Below, piece after piece: positions 8,704 to 16,654 of a stretch of DNA of 37,066 nucleotides. A program made the translations under genes and the position numbers. This DNA comes from Desulfurellaceae bacterium bin18 (GTDB lineage: Bacteria > Desulfobacterota > Binatia > Bin18), in the NCBI GenBank assembly GCA_002238415.1, contig MPMI01000049.1:1-37066 (forward strand), in the 5' to 3' direction. Every line of letters begins with the position of its first letter. Within the stretch, counting starts at the first letter, position 1. The notes under the pieces are model-generated. The model had not been told where the DNA came from, ran no database searches, and saw only the letters and a program-made list of their open reading frames with translations.

Positions 8704-9297
8704 ATGCGACGGACGATTGTGGTAGCACTGGCCGGAATCGCGCTTATGGTTCCGGGTCTGAGCCGTGCGGCAACCTGGAAGAGTGATTCGGCGCATGCCA
8801 GTGTGCAATTTGCCGTGAGGCATTTGATGGTCGCCACCGTGCGCGGCACGTTCGACAAATTCGACGTGACCGCGGTCATAGACGAGGACGATATCAGCCG
8901 CTCCTCGGTGGAGGCCACCATCGAGGTGGCCTCCATTAATACCCGCAACCAGAAACGGGACGACCATTTACGCGGGCCGGATTTCTTTGATGCTGCCCAA
9001 CATCCGACCATCACCTTCAAATCAAAGGTGGTCGAAAAAATACAGGACTACAGCTATAAGGTCACCGGAGAGCTGACCCTCATGGGTGTCACCAGAGAGG
9101 TCGTGCTCGATGTGACCGGCTCGCCCCAGACCATCACCGACCTCCGGGGCAAGCCTCGCCTGGGCGGGGCTGCCACCACAACGATCAATCGTACCGACTA
9201 TGGGCTCAGCCGCAACTCGGTCCTGGAGTCGGGCGGGGTGGCGATCGGCGAGCAGGTCGAGATCACAATTGATATCCAACTGGTGCCGGCACAGTAA
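8704..9297 (+). CDS. YceI-family periplasmic lipid-binding protein
   Basis: This 197-aa precursor begins with a signal peptide (MRRTIVVALAGIALMVPGLSRA, cleavage predicted before ATWK), so the mature protein should be periplasmic. The body is the YceI beta-barrel, a lipocalin-like fold known in relatives to bind isoprenoid chains. Family landmarks are DSAHASVQFAVRHLMV, IEVASINTRNQKRDDHLRG followed by PDFFDAAQHPTITFKS, GELTLMGVTREVVLDV, and the C-terminal NRTDYGLSRNSVLESGGVAIG with EQVEITIDIQ. I chose the ATG at 8704 because AAGGAG lies 6 bases upstream and the signal peptide starts there; the frame is open 60 bases further up. It appears monocistronic. Confidence 0.9.
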   Translation: MRRTIVVALAGIALMVPGLSRAATWKSDSAHASVQFAVRHLMVATVRGTFDKFDVTAVIDEDDISRSSVEATIEVASINTRNQKRDDHLRGPDFFDAAQHPTITFKSKVVEKIQDYSYKVTGELTLMGVTREVVLDVTGSPQTITDLRGKPRLGGAATTTINRTDYGLSRNSVLESGGVAIGEQVEITIDIQLVPAQ

Positions 9298-9335
9298 TTC
9301 GCCGGGCGTATCTCAGCTTGTCTTGCTCCCCCTTC

Positions 9336-9385
9336 CCGTTCGTGCTGAGCGTAGCCCCACAGGGGCGAAGTCGACGTACGCTCAG
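9336..9385 (-). repeat. REP-like palindromic intergenic repeat, copy 1
   Basis: The intergenic block holds nested inverted repeats: CTGAGCGTA (9345-9353) pairs with TACGCTCAG (9377-9385), and inside it GCCCC-ACA-GGGGC (9354-9366) forms a second hairpin. The outer part (CCGTTC-N3-CTGAGCGTAG, 9336-9354) and the inner CGAAGTCGA recur in the opposite orientation at 18424-18460, so this is a dispersed family. It lies between yceI and the channel gene. Confidence 0.75.
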
Positions 9386-9463
9386 GCTCGACGGCTTTCC
9401 CAGAGAAGACAGCTTCCCAGCCCTTGACGGCCCCCCCGGTCTTTTGCTTGGTTGAAATCCTCC

Positions 9464-11164
9464 ATGAAGCTGCTCGGCACGCAACTCGCCTATTTTCTGA
9501 ACGAGCCGGCAACGCGCCGGAATATTGGCGCGCTCCTCAAATTCGCCGCCTTTTTGGTCGGCATTATTCTGCTCTTCTCGGTTCTCTTCCACGTGATCAT
9601 GCTGCACGCGGAAGGGCAGGATCATTCGTGGCTGACTGGAGTCTATTGGACCCTGACGGTAATGAGCACGCTCGGATTTGGTGACATTACTTTTCACAGC
9701 GATATTGGGCGGTTTTTCAGCATTGTGGTGCTGCTCTCCGGGATTGTCCTGCTGCTTATCGTCCTGCCCTTTACCTTTATTCGCTTCTTTTACGCTCCCT
9801 GGCTGGAAGCGCAGATACGGTTCCAGGCCCCGCGCGAAGTGCCGACAGATACCCAGGGACACGTCATTATCTGTACCTACGACACCATTGCTCCCGGCCT
9901 GATTGAACAGCTACGCCTCCAGGACGTTCCCTATTACGTTCTTGAGCCCGACCCAGCGACCGCCGCACGTATGCATGAAGACGGCATTTCGGTCATTGCG
10001 GGTGAGATCGATAGTCGTGAGACGTATGCGAAAGTCCGGGCGGCCCAGGCCCGGTTGATCGTTGCCAACAGCGCCGACACCGTCAATACGAATATTGCCC
10101 TGAACGTCCGGGAGGTTGCCCCGGATGTTCCCATCATGGCAACCGTCGAGGAAAAAGACTCGGTTGATATCCTCGAATTGAGCGGTTGTACGCACGTGGT
10201 TCCGCTCAAGCAGCGCCTGGGAGAACGTCTCACCAACCGTATTAACATCGGGCACGCCCAGGCGCATGTGATCGGCAGTTTTCGCGACCTTCAGGTTGCA
10301 GAGTTTCCCGTCCACAATACTCCCTTGGCGAACCGGACGATCCGTGAAACCCGGCTGCGCGAGGTCATCGGTCTCAATATTGTCGGGATTTGGGAACGGG
10401 GTCGTTTATTACCGGCGACTCCCGACACTTTCCTGTCCAACACCAGCGTGATGGTTGTAGTTGGCTCGGAAGAACAAATGCTGGAACTCGACACCCTGCT
10501 GGTCATTTACGATACCAATTACAGTCCGGTCCTGGTCATTGGGGGAGGCAAGGTCGGCTGTGCCGCCGCCGAGACCCTGAAGCGCAAAGAGATACCGGTG
10601 CATCTGGTTGAGCATGACGAATTGCTGCGGGAACGGATCGCACACATCCCGGATCAACTCTTTATCGGCGATGCGGCCGACCGAGAGGTCCTGATGCGCG
10701 CCGGCTTGCAGGATGCCCCCGCCGTCCTGCTGACCACCAACGACGATGCCATGAATATTTACCTGACGGTCTACTGTCGTCGCCTCAATCCTGAGCTGCG
10801 CATCGTGAGCCGGATTACTCATGAACGCAACCTCGAAGCCATTCACCGGGCCGGCGCGGACTTCGCCCTGAGCTATTCTTCGCTGGGAATTGAGCAGGCC
10901 CTCTCCCTGCTGCAAGGCCGCGAGTTAGGGATTCTCGGTGAAGGGGTTGAATTATTCGCGGTATCCCTGCCGCGAATGCTGGTGGGCTTAACCTTATCCG
11001 ACAGCGGAATTGGAGCCCGGACGGGGCTGAACGTGATCGGCATTCAACACAACGGGAGCCTCGTTACCAATCCGCCCGCCTCAACAAAGCTGCAAGGGGA
11101 AAGTGAACTCATCATGCTGGGCAGCACTCAGCAGCGGCAGGCATTTACCGAGGCGTATAGTTAG
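9464..11164 (+). CDS. Potassium channel with two RCK/TrkA-N domains
   Basis: This 566-aa inner-membrane ligand-gated K+ channel subunit resembles MthK/GsuK. Two transmembrane helices (about 26-46 and 84-105) flank a pore loop with the selectivity filter TLGFGD (residues 69-74). Two regulator-of-K+-conductance domains follow. In the first (from about 128) the nucleotide loop reads VIICTYDTIAPGL, without the usual glycines. The second (from about 346) has a canonical VLVIGGGKVGCAAAETL. Each half continues into TrkA-C-like sequence, the last near RTGLNVIGIQHNG. Loss of the glycines in the first domain suggests only the second binds nucleotide. The ATG at 9464 is preferred over an in-frame TTG 12 bases earlier; neither has a clear ribosome binding site. 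It is convergent with the permease gene. Confidence 0.88.
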   Translation: MKLLGTQLAYFLNEPATRRNIGALLKFAAFLVGIILLFSVLFHVIMLHAEGQDHSWLTGVYWTLTVMSTLGFGDITFHSDIGRFFSIVVLLSGIVLLLIVLPFTFIRFFYAPWLEAQIRFQAPREVPTDTQGHVIICTYDTIAPGLIEQLRLQDVPYYVLEPDPATAARMHEDGISVIAGEIDSRETYAKVRAAQARLIVANSADTVNTNIALNVREVAPDVPIMATVEEKDSVDILELSGCTHVVPLKQRLGERLTNRINIGHAQAHVIGSFRDLQVAEFPVHNTPLANRTIRETRLREVIGLNIVGIWERGRLLPATPDTFLSNTSVMVVVGSEEQMLELDTLLVIYDTNYSPVLVIGGGKVGCAAAETLKRKEIPVHLVEHDELLRERIAHIPDQLFIGDAADREVLMRAGLQDAPAVLLTTNDDAMNIYLTVYCRRLNPELRIVSRITHERNLEAIHRAGADFALSYSSLGIEQALSLLQGRELGILGEGVELFAVSLPRMLVGLTLSDSGIGARTGLNVIGIQHNGSLVTNPPASTKLQGESELIMLGSTQQRQAFTEAYS

Positions 11165-11168
11165 CCGT

Positions 11169-11233
11169 GTAGGGGCAACCCCCTGTGGTTGCCCCCGGCG
11201 GGGGAATGGGTAGCCACAGGGGGCTACCCCTAC
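11169..11233. repeat. Paired inverted REP hairpins (BIME-like) between convergent genes
   Basis: Two hairpins lie head to head. The left is GGGGCAACC-CCCTGT-GGTTGCCCC; the right is GGGTAGCC-ACAGGG-GGCTACCC. The right unit is the inverted copy of the left (loop ACAGGG complements CCCTGT). Two base-pair positions in the stems differ between the units, with both partners changed so pairing is kept. The 26-base arms 11169-11194 and 11208-11233 can also pair with each other into one long stem. It sits 4 bases after the channel gene stop and supplies the TAG stop of the opposite permease gene, so it may end or protect both mRNAs. No T-tract is present. Confidence 0.85.
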
Positions 11234-12822
11234 GGGGGGTCTAAGACGGGGCGATCCTGCGTCAGATGGAACACGACCAGCAGCCCGGCGCTCAGCCCAT
11301 ACGCGAGGGCGAATTCCGGCGCGGCAGCAAAACCAAACGCATTCTGGACTCCCACGGGAGTCAGTTCATAGGCGTGGATCACCCCCACAAAAGACAGGGC
11401 TGCGGCGACTAGCAACCAGGCCGCTGCGCGGAGAAACTGGCGTTCGATAATAAAGACCAGAATGGATGCCAGGATCATGGCGCTCAGCAGAAAACCCTGG
11501 CTGAGGGCAATCACGCCGTGAATGTATAAATCACCCCCGAACTTTGGCGCGACGTCGAAGAGCGTAGCGCCGGCTTTGCGCAGGCTGGTTTCAATCAACA
11601 CCAAAGCCCAGGCGGCCAGCGCGGGAATCAGCCCGAAGGCAACCGCCAGCGCGTGCGCTTGGGGTACGGCCTGAAATGCCTGGGCGGTCATAATGATGCC
11701 AATCCATAACAGAATGCCCAGCGTCGCTTCGATCGGAACGACTTGGAGAATCAAAGTCATTCCGCCAATCAGACACAGCAGCCAGATGACCACCCCATCG
11801 ATCACCGAGTAGCCGACGCGCGCCCCCATCGCCTTCCAGGCCGGGTGACCGATATAGATGGTCGTGGGAAACGGGCTGCCGAATCCGGCGGCCAGGAGCG
11901 TCCCGGCACCATTGGCGAGCAGTGAGGGTTTGGTTTCATAGCGATCGCCGGCTGCCTCCGCACTTTCCAGATTCTGTAATGAGCCAATAATATTAAACAG
12001 GCCCATAGGAAAAATAATGGCCAGATACTGCCAACCCCGCTCGCTGGTCAGCAGGGCAAAGAGGTCGGACGGGACCGGCGTCGGTATATACAGCGCAAAC
12101 TCGTACTGCTCTACCGGCGGCTCAAAGACCGGCAGCCCCAGCAGACGCAGCCCCCACGCCAGGATGACACCCGTCAGCACGGCCACCAGGCCACCGGGCA
12201 GGCCGCCGGGCAGGGTCCGGCGGGACGCGTAGGCAGTCAGGATCATCATCATGGGCACAATCGCAATCAGCGGCTGCGCAAAAATCTGGAAGATAAAACC
12301 GACGGCAATAAACGTGACTGCCACGCCGGCCAGCGCCGTCAGCAGCGCGGCCCGCGGCGTATGCCGGCGCAGCCAGTCGCCAACAAAAGCGCCCGCCGTT
12401 TCCATCACCCCGCTGAGCAGACAGGCCAGCAGCCCAACCTGCCAGGCCAGGGTTGGGTCTTGCGTTTCCTGATAGACCGGCCCCATGATGAGGAAGATGT
12501 AGGCAAAACAGCTCGGCGTATTGATGCCATACGGCAGAGCCGTCACATCCTTTCGCCCGGTTTGCAACATCAGCCGCCGGGCCTGCCAGGCGTAAAAGAT
12601 ATTGCCGAACAGGATGGAGAGTGCCGCCCCAGGCAGGATGCGGCCAATCACCAGCTCTTGGGGCAAGCCGCAGACCAACGGACACAGCACGGCGATCAGC
12701 ATGAGTTGCAAGAGATTGTCGATAAACAGGCCAAAGAAGCCGTCAATATCGCCCCGGACAAACAGGGCGCGCAGCCCGTGCAACGTCCAGGAGACTTCCC
12801 GCCCAACCGCATCTTCGTGCAT
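11230..12822 (-). CDS. NCS2/AzgA-like permease (xanthine/uracil/purine permease family)
   Basis: The 530-aa polytopic protein has about 12-14 hydrophobic segments. Features fitting the nucleobase:cation symporter-2 superfamily, closest to the AzgA branch, are TALPYGINTPSCFAY (about residues 94-108), an ETAGAFVGDWL segment, ESAEAAGDRYETKPSLLANG with GAGTLLAAGFGSPFPTTIYI (about 285-325) and a Gly/Ala-rich second discontinuous helix. The fold would import a purine or related compound; the substrate is not assignable. The ATG at 12822 has only a poor ribosome binding site. The reading frame ends at a TAG formed by the repeat at 11169-11233, so the natural C-terminus may have been altered by that element. 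It is divergent from the Sel1 gene. Confidence 0.7.
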   Translation of the reverse strand: MHEDAVGREVSWTLHGLRALFVRGDIDGFFGLFIDNLLQLMLIAVLCPLVCGLPQELVIGRILPGAALSILFGNIFYAWQARRLMLQTGRKDVTALPYGINTPSCFAYIFLIMGPVYQETQDPTLAWQVGLLACLLSGVMETAGAFVGDWLRRHTPRAALLTALAGVAVTFIAVGFIFQIFAQPLIAIVPMMMILTAYASRRTLPGGLPGGLVAVLTGVILAWGLRLLGLPVFEPPVEQYEFALYIPTPVPSDLFALLTSERGWQYLAIIFPMGLFNIIGSLQNLESAEAAGDRYETKPSLLANGAGTLLAAGFGSPFPTTIYIGHPAWKAMGARVGYSVIDGVVIWLLCLIGGMTLILQVVPIEATLGILLWIGIIMTAQAFQAVPQAHALAVAFGLIPALAAWALVLIETSLRKAGATLFDVAPKFGGDLYIHGVIALSQGFLLSAMILASILVFIIERQFLRAAAWLLVAAALSFVGVIHAYELTPVGVQNAFGFAAAPEFALAYGLSAGLLVVFHLTQDRPVLDPP

Positions 12823-12883
12823 ACGGCGGGCAGTCTAACGACCGGATAGACGGCCGTCAAACCGAACTGGAGTCGAGCTACGG

Positions 12884-12934
12884 TTGACAGCGCGGGCGAG
12901 AGTATATTGAGTCGTGCTTTCATTTTGATTATCT
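12884..12934 (+). promoter_or_regulatory. Candidate promoter region of the Sel1-repeat gene
   Basis: TTGACA (12884-12889) is followed after 15 bases by TATTGA (12905-12910); alternatively TTGAGT (12907-12912) is followed after 16 bases by TTATCT (12929-12934). The stretch is clearly AT-richer than its surroundings and lies upstream of a strong AAGGAGG site. Spacing or match is imperfect in both options, so this is only a candidate. Confidence 0.3.
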
Positions 12935-12961
12935 GTGGTGGGTGTGACGTAAGGAGGCGCT

Positions 12962-13774
12962 ATGAAAACGCTCGTACGATTCGCTCGGGCTGGCCTGGTC
13001 CTCGGGGCGCTCGGCTTCTTCCAACCCTTCGGGCATGCGGCCGACCTCGCTGAGGTCCGAAAAGCGGCGGAAGAGGGCAATGCCCGAGCGCAAAACAGCC
13101 TGGGAGTCCTGTATGTCAAAGGCAATGGCGTCGAGCAGGATGCCAAGGAAGCCGTCAGATGGTTTCGCCGCGCCGCCAAGCAGGGTCATGTCGGCTCTCA
13201 GTATAATCTGGGCCTCTTGTATTTCGCCGGGAAAAATAGCGACCGGGCGAAGCAGGAAGCCGCCAAGTGGTTTCAAAGAGCGGCCGAGAACGGACATACG
13301 AAAGCCCAGTACCGCTTAGGCATGCTCTATATCCAAGGTGGCGGCGTTGAGCAGGATTATGCCAGCGCCGCCATTTGGTTGCGGAACGCGGCCGATGAGG
13401 ACCATGCCGAGGCTCAATATAATCTCGGCGTGCTATACGATAACGGCTACGGCCTGGAGCAAGACCTGACCAAGGCCAGAGGCTGGTACCTCAAGGCTGC
13501 GGACCAGGCCCATACTGGAGCGCTGTTCAATCTTGGCACCATCTACTTCGCCGGTCGCGGCACGGAGCAGGACGATGCGGAAGCGGCCCATTGGTTCCGC
13601 CGGGCCGCAGAACGGGGCCATTCCGGCGCGCAGTACAACCTGGGCGCCATGTATCTGGAAGGCCGAGGGGTGGCCAAAGACGATGACACGGGCATCGACT
13701 GGTTACGCAAAGCGGCCGAGCAGGGTCATGCCAATGCCCAGAAAATCATCGATCAAATCAGTGCCGGCAGCTAA
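12962..13774 (+). CDS. Secreted Sel1-like repeat protein
   Basis: The 270-aa precursor has an N-terminal signal peptide (MKTLVRFARAGLVLGALGFF..., cleavage probably after GHA) and then six complete Sel1-type helical repeats of about 36 residues plus a partial seventh. Repeat starts are GNARAQNSLGVLY, GHVGSQYNLGLLY, GHTKAQYRLGMLY, DHAEAQYNLGVLY, AHTGALFNLGTIY and GHSGAQYNLGAMY, ending GHANAQ. Such alpha-solenoids mediate protein-protein contacts in the periplasm or at the surface; no partner can be named. AAGGAGG lies 5 bases before the ATG, a strong start. It is 43 bases upstream of lspA on the same strand and may share its transcript. Confidence 0.9.
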   Translation: MKTLVRFARAGLVLGALGFFQPFGHAADLAEVRKAAEEGNARAQNSLGVLYVKGNGVEQDAKEAVRWFRRAAKQGHVGSQYNLGLLYFAGKNSDRAKQEAAKWFQRAAENGHTKAQYRLGMLYIQGGGVEQDYASAAIWLRNAADEDHAEAQYNLGVLYDNGYGLEQDLTKARGWYLKAADQAHTGALFNLGTIYFAGRGTEQDDAEAAHWFRRAAERGHSGAQYNLGAMYLEGRGVAKDDDTGIDWLRKAAEQGHANAQKIIDQISAGS

Positions 13775-13817
13775 TGGGTGTCCGGTTCGGGCCTCTGCCT
13801 CAGCTGATGAGGGACGC

Positions 13818-14327
13818 ATGACAGCGGTCACCAAACGGGCACGGCTCCCGCTGGCCGTGCTGATTGTCCTCAGCGGCGTGGGTTGCGATCAAGCCACCAA
13901 ACAACTTGCCGTCCAACAGTTGCGCGGCACGCCGCCCCTCTCCTTTATGCAGGACATTGTTCGCCTGCAATATGCCGAGAATCAGGGCGCTTTTCTCGGA
14001 CTCGGGAATAGTTTGTCGCCCGAAGTGCGCTTCTGGCTGCTGACCGTGGCGACCGCCGTACTGCTCCTGGGCTTGGCCATCTTCCTCATCGTACAGTGGA
14101 AGATGCCGCGTCTCTCGTTCATTGCGCTCTCGTGTGTCCTGGCCGGAGGGCTGGGGAATATGATCGATCGGCTGGTGCACGACGGCAGAGTCATCGATTT
14201 TTTGAACCTCGGTCTGGGCTCACTCCGCACGGGCATTTTCAATATCGCCGATATCGCCATAACGGGCGGCGTTGTGCTGCTCTGGATCGCCAGCTTGCGA
14301 GCAGACCCCCAGCCGACTGAGCCATAA
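13818..14327 (+). CDS. lspA: Lipoprotein signal peptidase (signal peptidase II)
   Basis: The 169-aa inner-membrane aspartyl protease removes signal peptides from prolipoproteins after lipidation; its clients here would include the lipobox-bearing efflux components. Family motifs are all visible: CDQATKQLA near residues 23-31, ENQGAFLGLG (54-63), GGLGNMIDRLVHDGRVIDFL (110-129) and FNIADIAI (141-148). These supply the conserved Asp residues D117, D127 and D145. About four transmembrane helices fit the family, and the length is typical. The start was placed at the ATG at 13818, preceded by GAGG six bases away, although the frame is open upstream through the Sel1 gene. It overlaps nothing and is followed by a separate rid-like gene. 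Confidence 0.95.
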   Translation: MTAVTKRARLPLAVLIVLSGVGCDQATKQLAVQQLRGTPPLSFMQDIVRLQYAENQGAFLGLGNSLSPEVRFWLLTVATAVLLLGLAIFLIVQWKMPRLSFIALSCVLAGGLGNMIDRLVHDGRVIDFLNLGLGSLRTGIFNIADIAITGGVVLLWIASLRADPQPTEP

Positions 14328-14458
14328 AGAGTGACAGGCACAGACAGGAAACAACAAATCCCCTCCCGAGAGGAGAAGCGGGAACGAGCCGTTTCAACTC
14401 CTTCCACATGATGCTAAGGTCTGAGCCGAGATTGCACGACGAAAAGAAAGGAGACCGT

Positions 14459-14848
14459 ATGGCCAAAGATGCTGTCATCCCAAAGGGAATGGAGGCTTAT
14501 TACAACGATTTTCATTTTGCTCCGGCAATCAAGGATGGAGATCGTCTCTACTGTTCCGGCGTGATCGGAGTGGGCGAGGGGTATAAGGTTTCGGACGATC
14601 CCGAAGCGCAGTTCACCCAGGCGTTTGAACATGTCAAATCCACGCTGGAGGCGTCTGGCGCGTCGTTTGACGATGTGGTCGAGATGACGACCTTTCACGT
14701 CGAACTGCAAAAGAATATCCAGGCATTCATGAAGGTCAAAGACAACTACATGGCAGCCCCCTACCCGGCCTGGACCGCGATCGGTATCACCGAGCTGGCA
14801 TTTCCGGGCGCCCTGGTTGAGATCAAAATCATCGCCCGGTTACCGTAG
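14459..14848 (+). CDS. Rid (YjgF/YER057c/UK114) family protein lacking the catalytic arginine
   Basis: This 129-aa protein has the Rid fold and normal length. Landmarks are DRLYCSGVIGVGEGYKV, QFTQAFEHVKSTLEASGASF, DVVEMTTFHVEL and the C-terminal ALVEIKIIARL. In true RidA enzymes, which hydrolyse 2-aminoacrylate and other imines, an arginine follows the Y/F-P-A motif; here the corresponding residue is Trp105 (YPAWTAIGI). That puts the protein in a subgroup not expected to have standard imine deaminase activity, and its ligand is unknown. AAGGAG lies 5 bases before the ATG. It is 131 bases after lspA and 80 bases before the YcgN-type gene, same strand. Confidence 0.88.
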   Translation: MAKDAVIPKGMEAYYNDFHFAPAIKDGDRLYCSGVIGVGEGYKVSDDPEAQFTQAFEHVKSTLEASGASFDDVVEMTTFHVELQKNIQAFMKVKDNYMAAPYPAWTAIGITELAFPGALVEIKIIARLP

Positions 14849-14897
14849 AAGAAGAGATGAGGAACTCGGGGTTAGGGAAGAAGACACCTGGTAGTTT

Positions 14898-14926
14898 CCC
14901 GTCCCAACCCCCAACCCCCAACCCCC
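14898..14926 (-). repeat. 7-bp tandem repeat / G-quadruplex motif just before a start codon
   Basis: On the + strand CCC-G-T-CCC is followed by three CCCCC runs separated by AA, a CCCCCAA tandem unit. On the - strand (template for the downstream gene) this gives three G5 runs and two G3 runs joined by loops of 2 bases, a strong intramolecular quadruplex pattern. It ends 2 bases before the ATG of the YcgN-type gene and replaces any normal ribosome binding site. Confidence 0.85.
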
Positions 14927-14928
14927 AC

Positions 14929-15372
14929 ATGAAACCGTTCTGGAAGACAAAATCACTCGCCGCCATGAGCCAGCAGGAGTGGGAGTCTTTGTGCGACGGT
15001 TGTGGACGCTGCTGTCTGAATAAACTGGAGGACAGCGAGACCGGGACCACTCATTATACGAATGCGGCCTGCTGGCTGCTCGACCTCACTCGCTGTCGCT
15101 GCAAGCGGTATGAGCGGCGGACCCAACTCGTTCCCGAGTGCGTGCGCCTCTCGCCCGAGAATGTTCAGAAGATCGGTTGGCTGCCGCACTCCTGCGCCTA
15201 TCGACGCCTGGCCGAGGGCCGCGACCTAGCCTGGTGGCACCCCCTGGTCTCCGGCCGCGCCGAGACCGTCCACCAGGCCGGCATCTCGGTCCGAGGCAGA
15301 GTGGTCTCCGAGGAGACCGTCCCGCCCGAGGCGTTTGAAGACCATCTGATCGACTGGATCGAACACGACTGA
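14929..15372 (+). CDS. YcgN/UPF0260-type cysteine-cluster protein
   Basis: The 147-aa cytoplasmic protein matches the YcgN (UPF0260) family, part of the larger YkgJ-type group of proteins with a Cys-rich metal or Fe-S-like site. It starts MKPFWKTKSLAAMSQQEW and then carries CDGCGRCC (Cys22, 25, 28, 29), later C-R-C and ECVRL cysteines and SCAYRRLAEGRDLAWWHPL. The C-terminus reads TVHQAGISVRG...VVSEETVPPEAFEDHLIDW. No enzymatic role is established for the family. The ATG at 14929 begins the conserved sequence but has a C-rich tandem repeat instead of a ribosome binding site. Its last 44 codons recur, diverged, at 18280-18414 beyond the accessory insert. Confidence 0.9.
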   Translation: MKPFWKTKSLAAMSQQEWESLCDGCGRCCLNKLEDSETGTTHYTNAACWLLDLTRCRCKRYERRTQLVPECVRLSPENVQKIGWLPHSCAYRRLAEGRDLAWWHPLVSGRAETVHQAGISVRGRVVSEETVPPEAFEDHLIDWIEHD

Positions 15373-15493
15373 CATACGGAGACAAGCTAGACTTCTTTCC
15401 TGGTGCAACCGCCTCGGCCTATTGCTACTCGGTCACAGTGAGGCTTATATCCTGGGGGGAGAAACCACCAGAAGAAATAGAGAGAAGCGAACC

Positions 15494-16540
15494 ATGACGA
15501 AATGGAGGGACATGTTCAAGAAGGGACTGGCAGTCACCAGACTACTCACTAAAGCCCTGATGGGACTCGGGGTAGCACTCCTGCTGGGAGTCTGGGGTGA
15601 CGGGCAGGAAGCAAGCAAACCCACGCCGCCCTCCAGCAACAAAACAGCCGGTTTTCCAAGTGGCCACGAAAAACAGCCCCCCACTCCCAGGCAGTTAGTC
15701 CAAGCCAGCAACGCTTGCCCAGAATGGGGAACACTGACGCTCTTCAAGGCCGACGTGCTACAGAGGTGTATTGATGAGGGTCTGAATCCCAATGCAAAAA
15801 TAGAAAAAGAAACGCTCCTGACCACTGTTGCAGGAATGTCCGGCCAGGATGCAACCGAGGCCGTCCAGGTCTTGCTAGAGGCTGGGGCTGATGTCAACGA
15901 ACAAAACGGGACCTCTGCACTCATGGCTGCTTCAAGAGCGGGTCACACGGCCACCGTCCAGGCCGTGCTGGACGCCGGGGGGAACGTGAACGCGCAGATT
16001 AATGATCCTGGGAATCCAATAGTACACGGGCTCGGGGCACACGGGCTCACTGCGTTAATACTTGCTTCAGATGTAGGTCACACGGCCACCGTCCAAGCCT
16101 TGCTGGATGCCGGGGCCGACCCGAATCTGCAAAACAAGGCTGGGTTCACCGCACTCATGGCTGCTTCAAGAGCGGGTCACACGGCCACCGTCCAGGCCGT
16201 GCTAGCAGTCGGAGCCGATCTGAATCTGCAAAGCAAGGCCGGGTTCACCGCGTTAATGGGTGCTTCAAGGGCAGGCCACACGGCCACCGTCCAAGCCTTA
16301 CTGGATGCCGGGGCTGACGTGAACGTGCAAATTAACGATCAGAACTGGAAGGGACAGGGGTGGACCGCGTTAATGCTTGCTTCAGCGATGGGTCACACAG
16401 CCACTGTCCGAGCCTTGCTGGACGCCGGGGCTGACCCAGACCTGCGAGACAAACGGGGGGCCACAGCCTCTGACGTTGCAGGGGGAAGGGACCGCACGGA
16501 AATAGTGCGGATAATAGAGAAGGCCGCCGCTTTTCGGTAA
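15494..16540 (+). CDS. Ankyrin-repeat protein with N-terminal membrane/signal segment
   Basis: The 348-aa product begins with a basic N-terminus and a hydrophobic segment (LLTKALMGLGVALLLGVWG), probably a signal peptide or anchor, followed by a Pro/Ser-rich linker and then about six 33-residue ankyrin repeats. Consensus units read ALMAASRAGHTATVQAVLDAG with minor variation; two units carry extra loops (AQINDPGNPIVHG and VQINDQNWKGQG). Ankyrin solenoids bind other proteins; the partner is unknown. The start was set at MTKWRDMF because GAGAAG lies just upstream. Five repeat units are nearly identical at DNA level (15917, 16052, 16151, 16250, 16367), pointing to recent expansion or gene conversion. 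It is the first gene inside the insert that follows the YcgN gene. Confidence 0.88.
   Translation: MTKWRDMFKKGLAVTRLLTKALMGLGVALLLGVWGDGQEASKPTPPSSNKTAGFPSGHEKQPPTPRQLVQASNACPEWGTLTLFKADVLQRCIDEGLNPNAKIEKETLLTTVAGMSGQDATEAVQVLLEAGADVNEQNGTSALMAASRAGHTATVQAVLDAGGNVNAQINDPGNPIVHGLGAHGLTALILASDVGHTATVQALLDAGADPNLQNKAGFTALMAASRAGHTATVQAVLAVGADLNLQSKAGFTALMGASRAGHTATVQALLDAGADVNVQINDQNWKGQGWTALMLASAMGHTATVRALLDAGADPDLRDKRGATASDVAGGRDRTEIVRIIEKAAAFR
15917..16465 (+). repeat. Near-identical ~99-bp coding repeats in the ankyrin gene
   Basis: Units begin at 15917, 16052, 16151, 16250 and 16367, each with GCACTCATG or GCGTTAATG followed by GCTTCA, then CACACGGCCACCGTCCA or a close variant, and a GATGCCGGGGC-type end. 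Units starting at 16052 and 16151 are exactly 99 bp; the spacings of 135 and 117 reflect in-frame insertions of 36 and 18 bp. Confidence 0.85.
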
Positions 16541-16654
16541 TAGACCCGGCCACCGAAGAACTTTAGGAAAGAGATCGAGCACTAGGCTGGTTTTCGAGTC
16601 CTTCCGGTCTAGGTCGAGAGAGACCGAGCGACGCACTCCCAGATGCGACTCATG

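Noticed and set aside
14327..14458. Terminator after lspA (CTCC-CGAGA-GGAG)
   Set aside because: The stem is only four pairs and no T-tract follows.
15917..16465. CRISPR-like regular repeats
   Set aside because: The ~99-bp periodicity is coding ankyrin sequence in frame, with no spacers and no cas genes.
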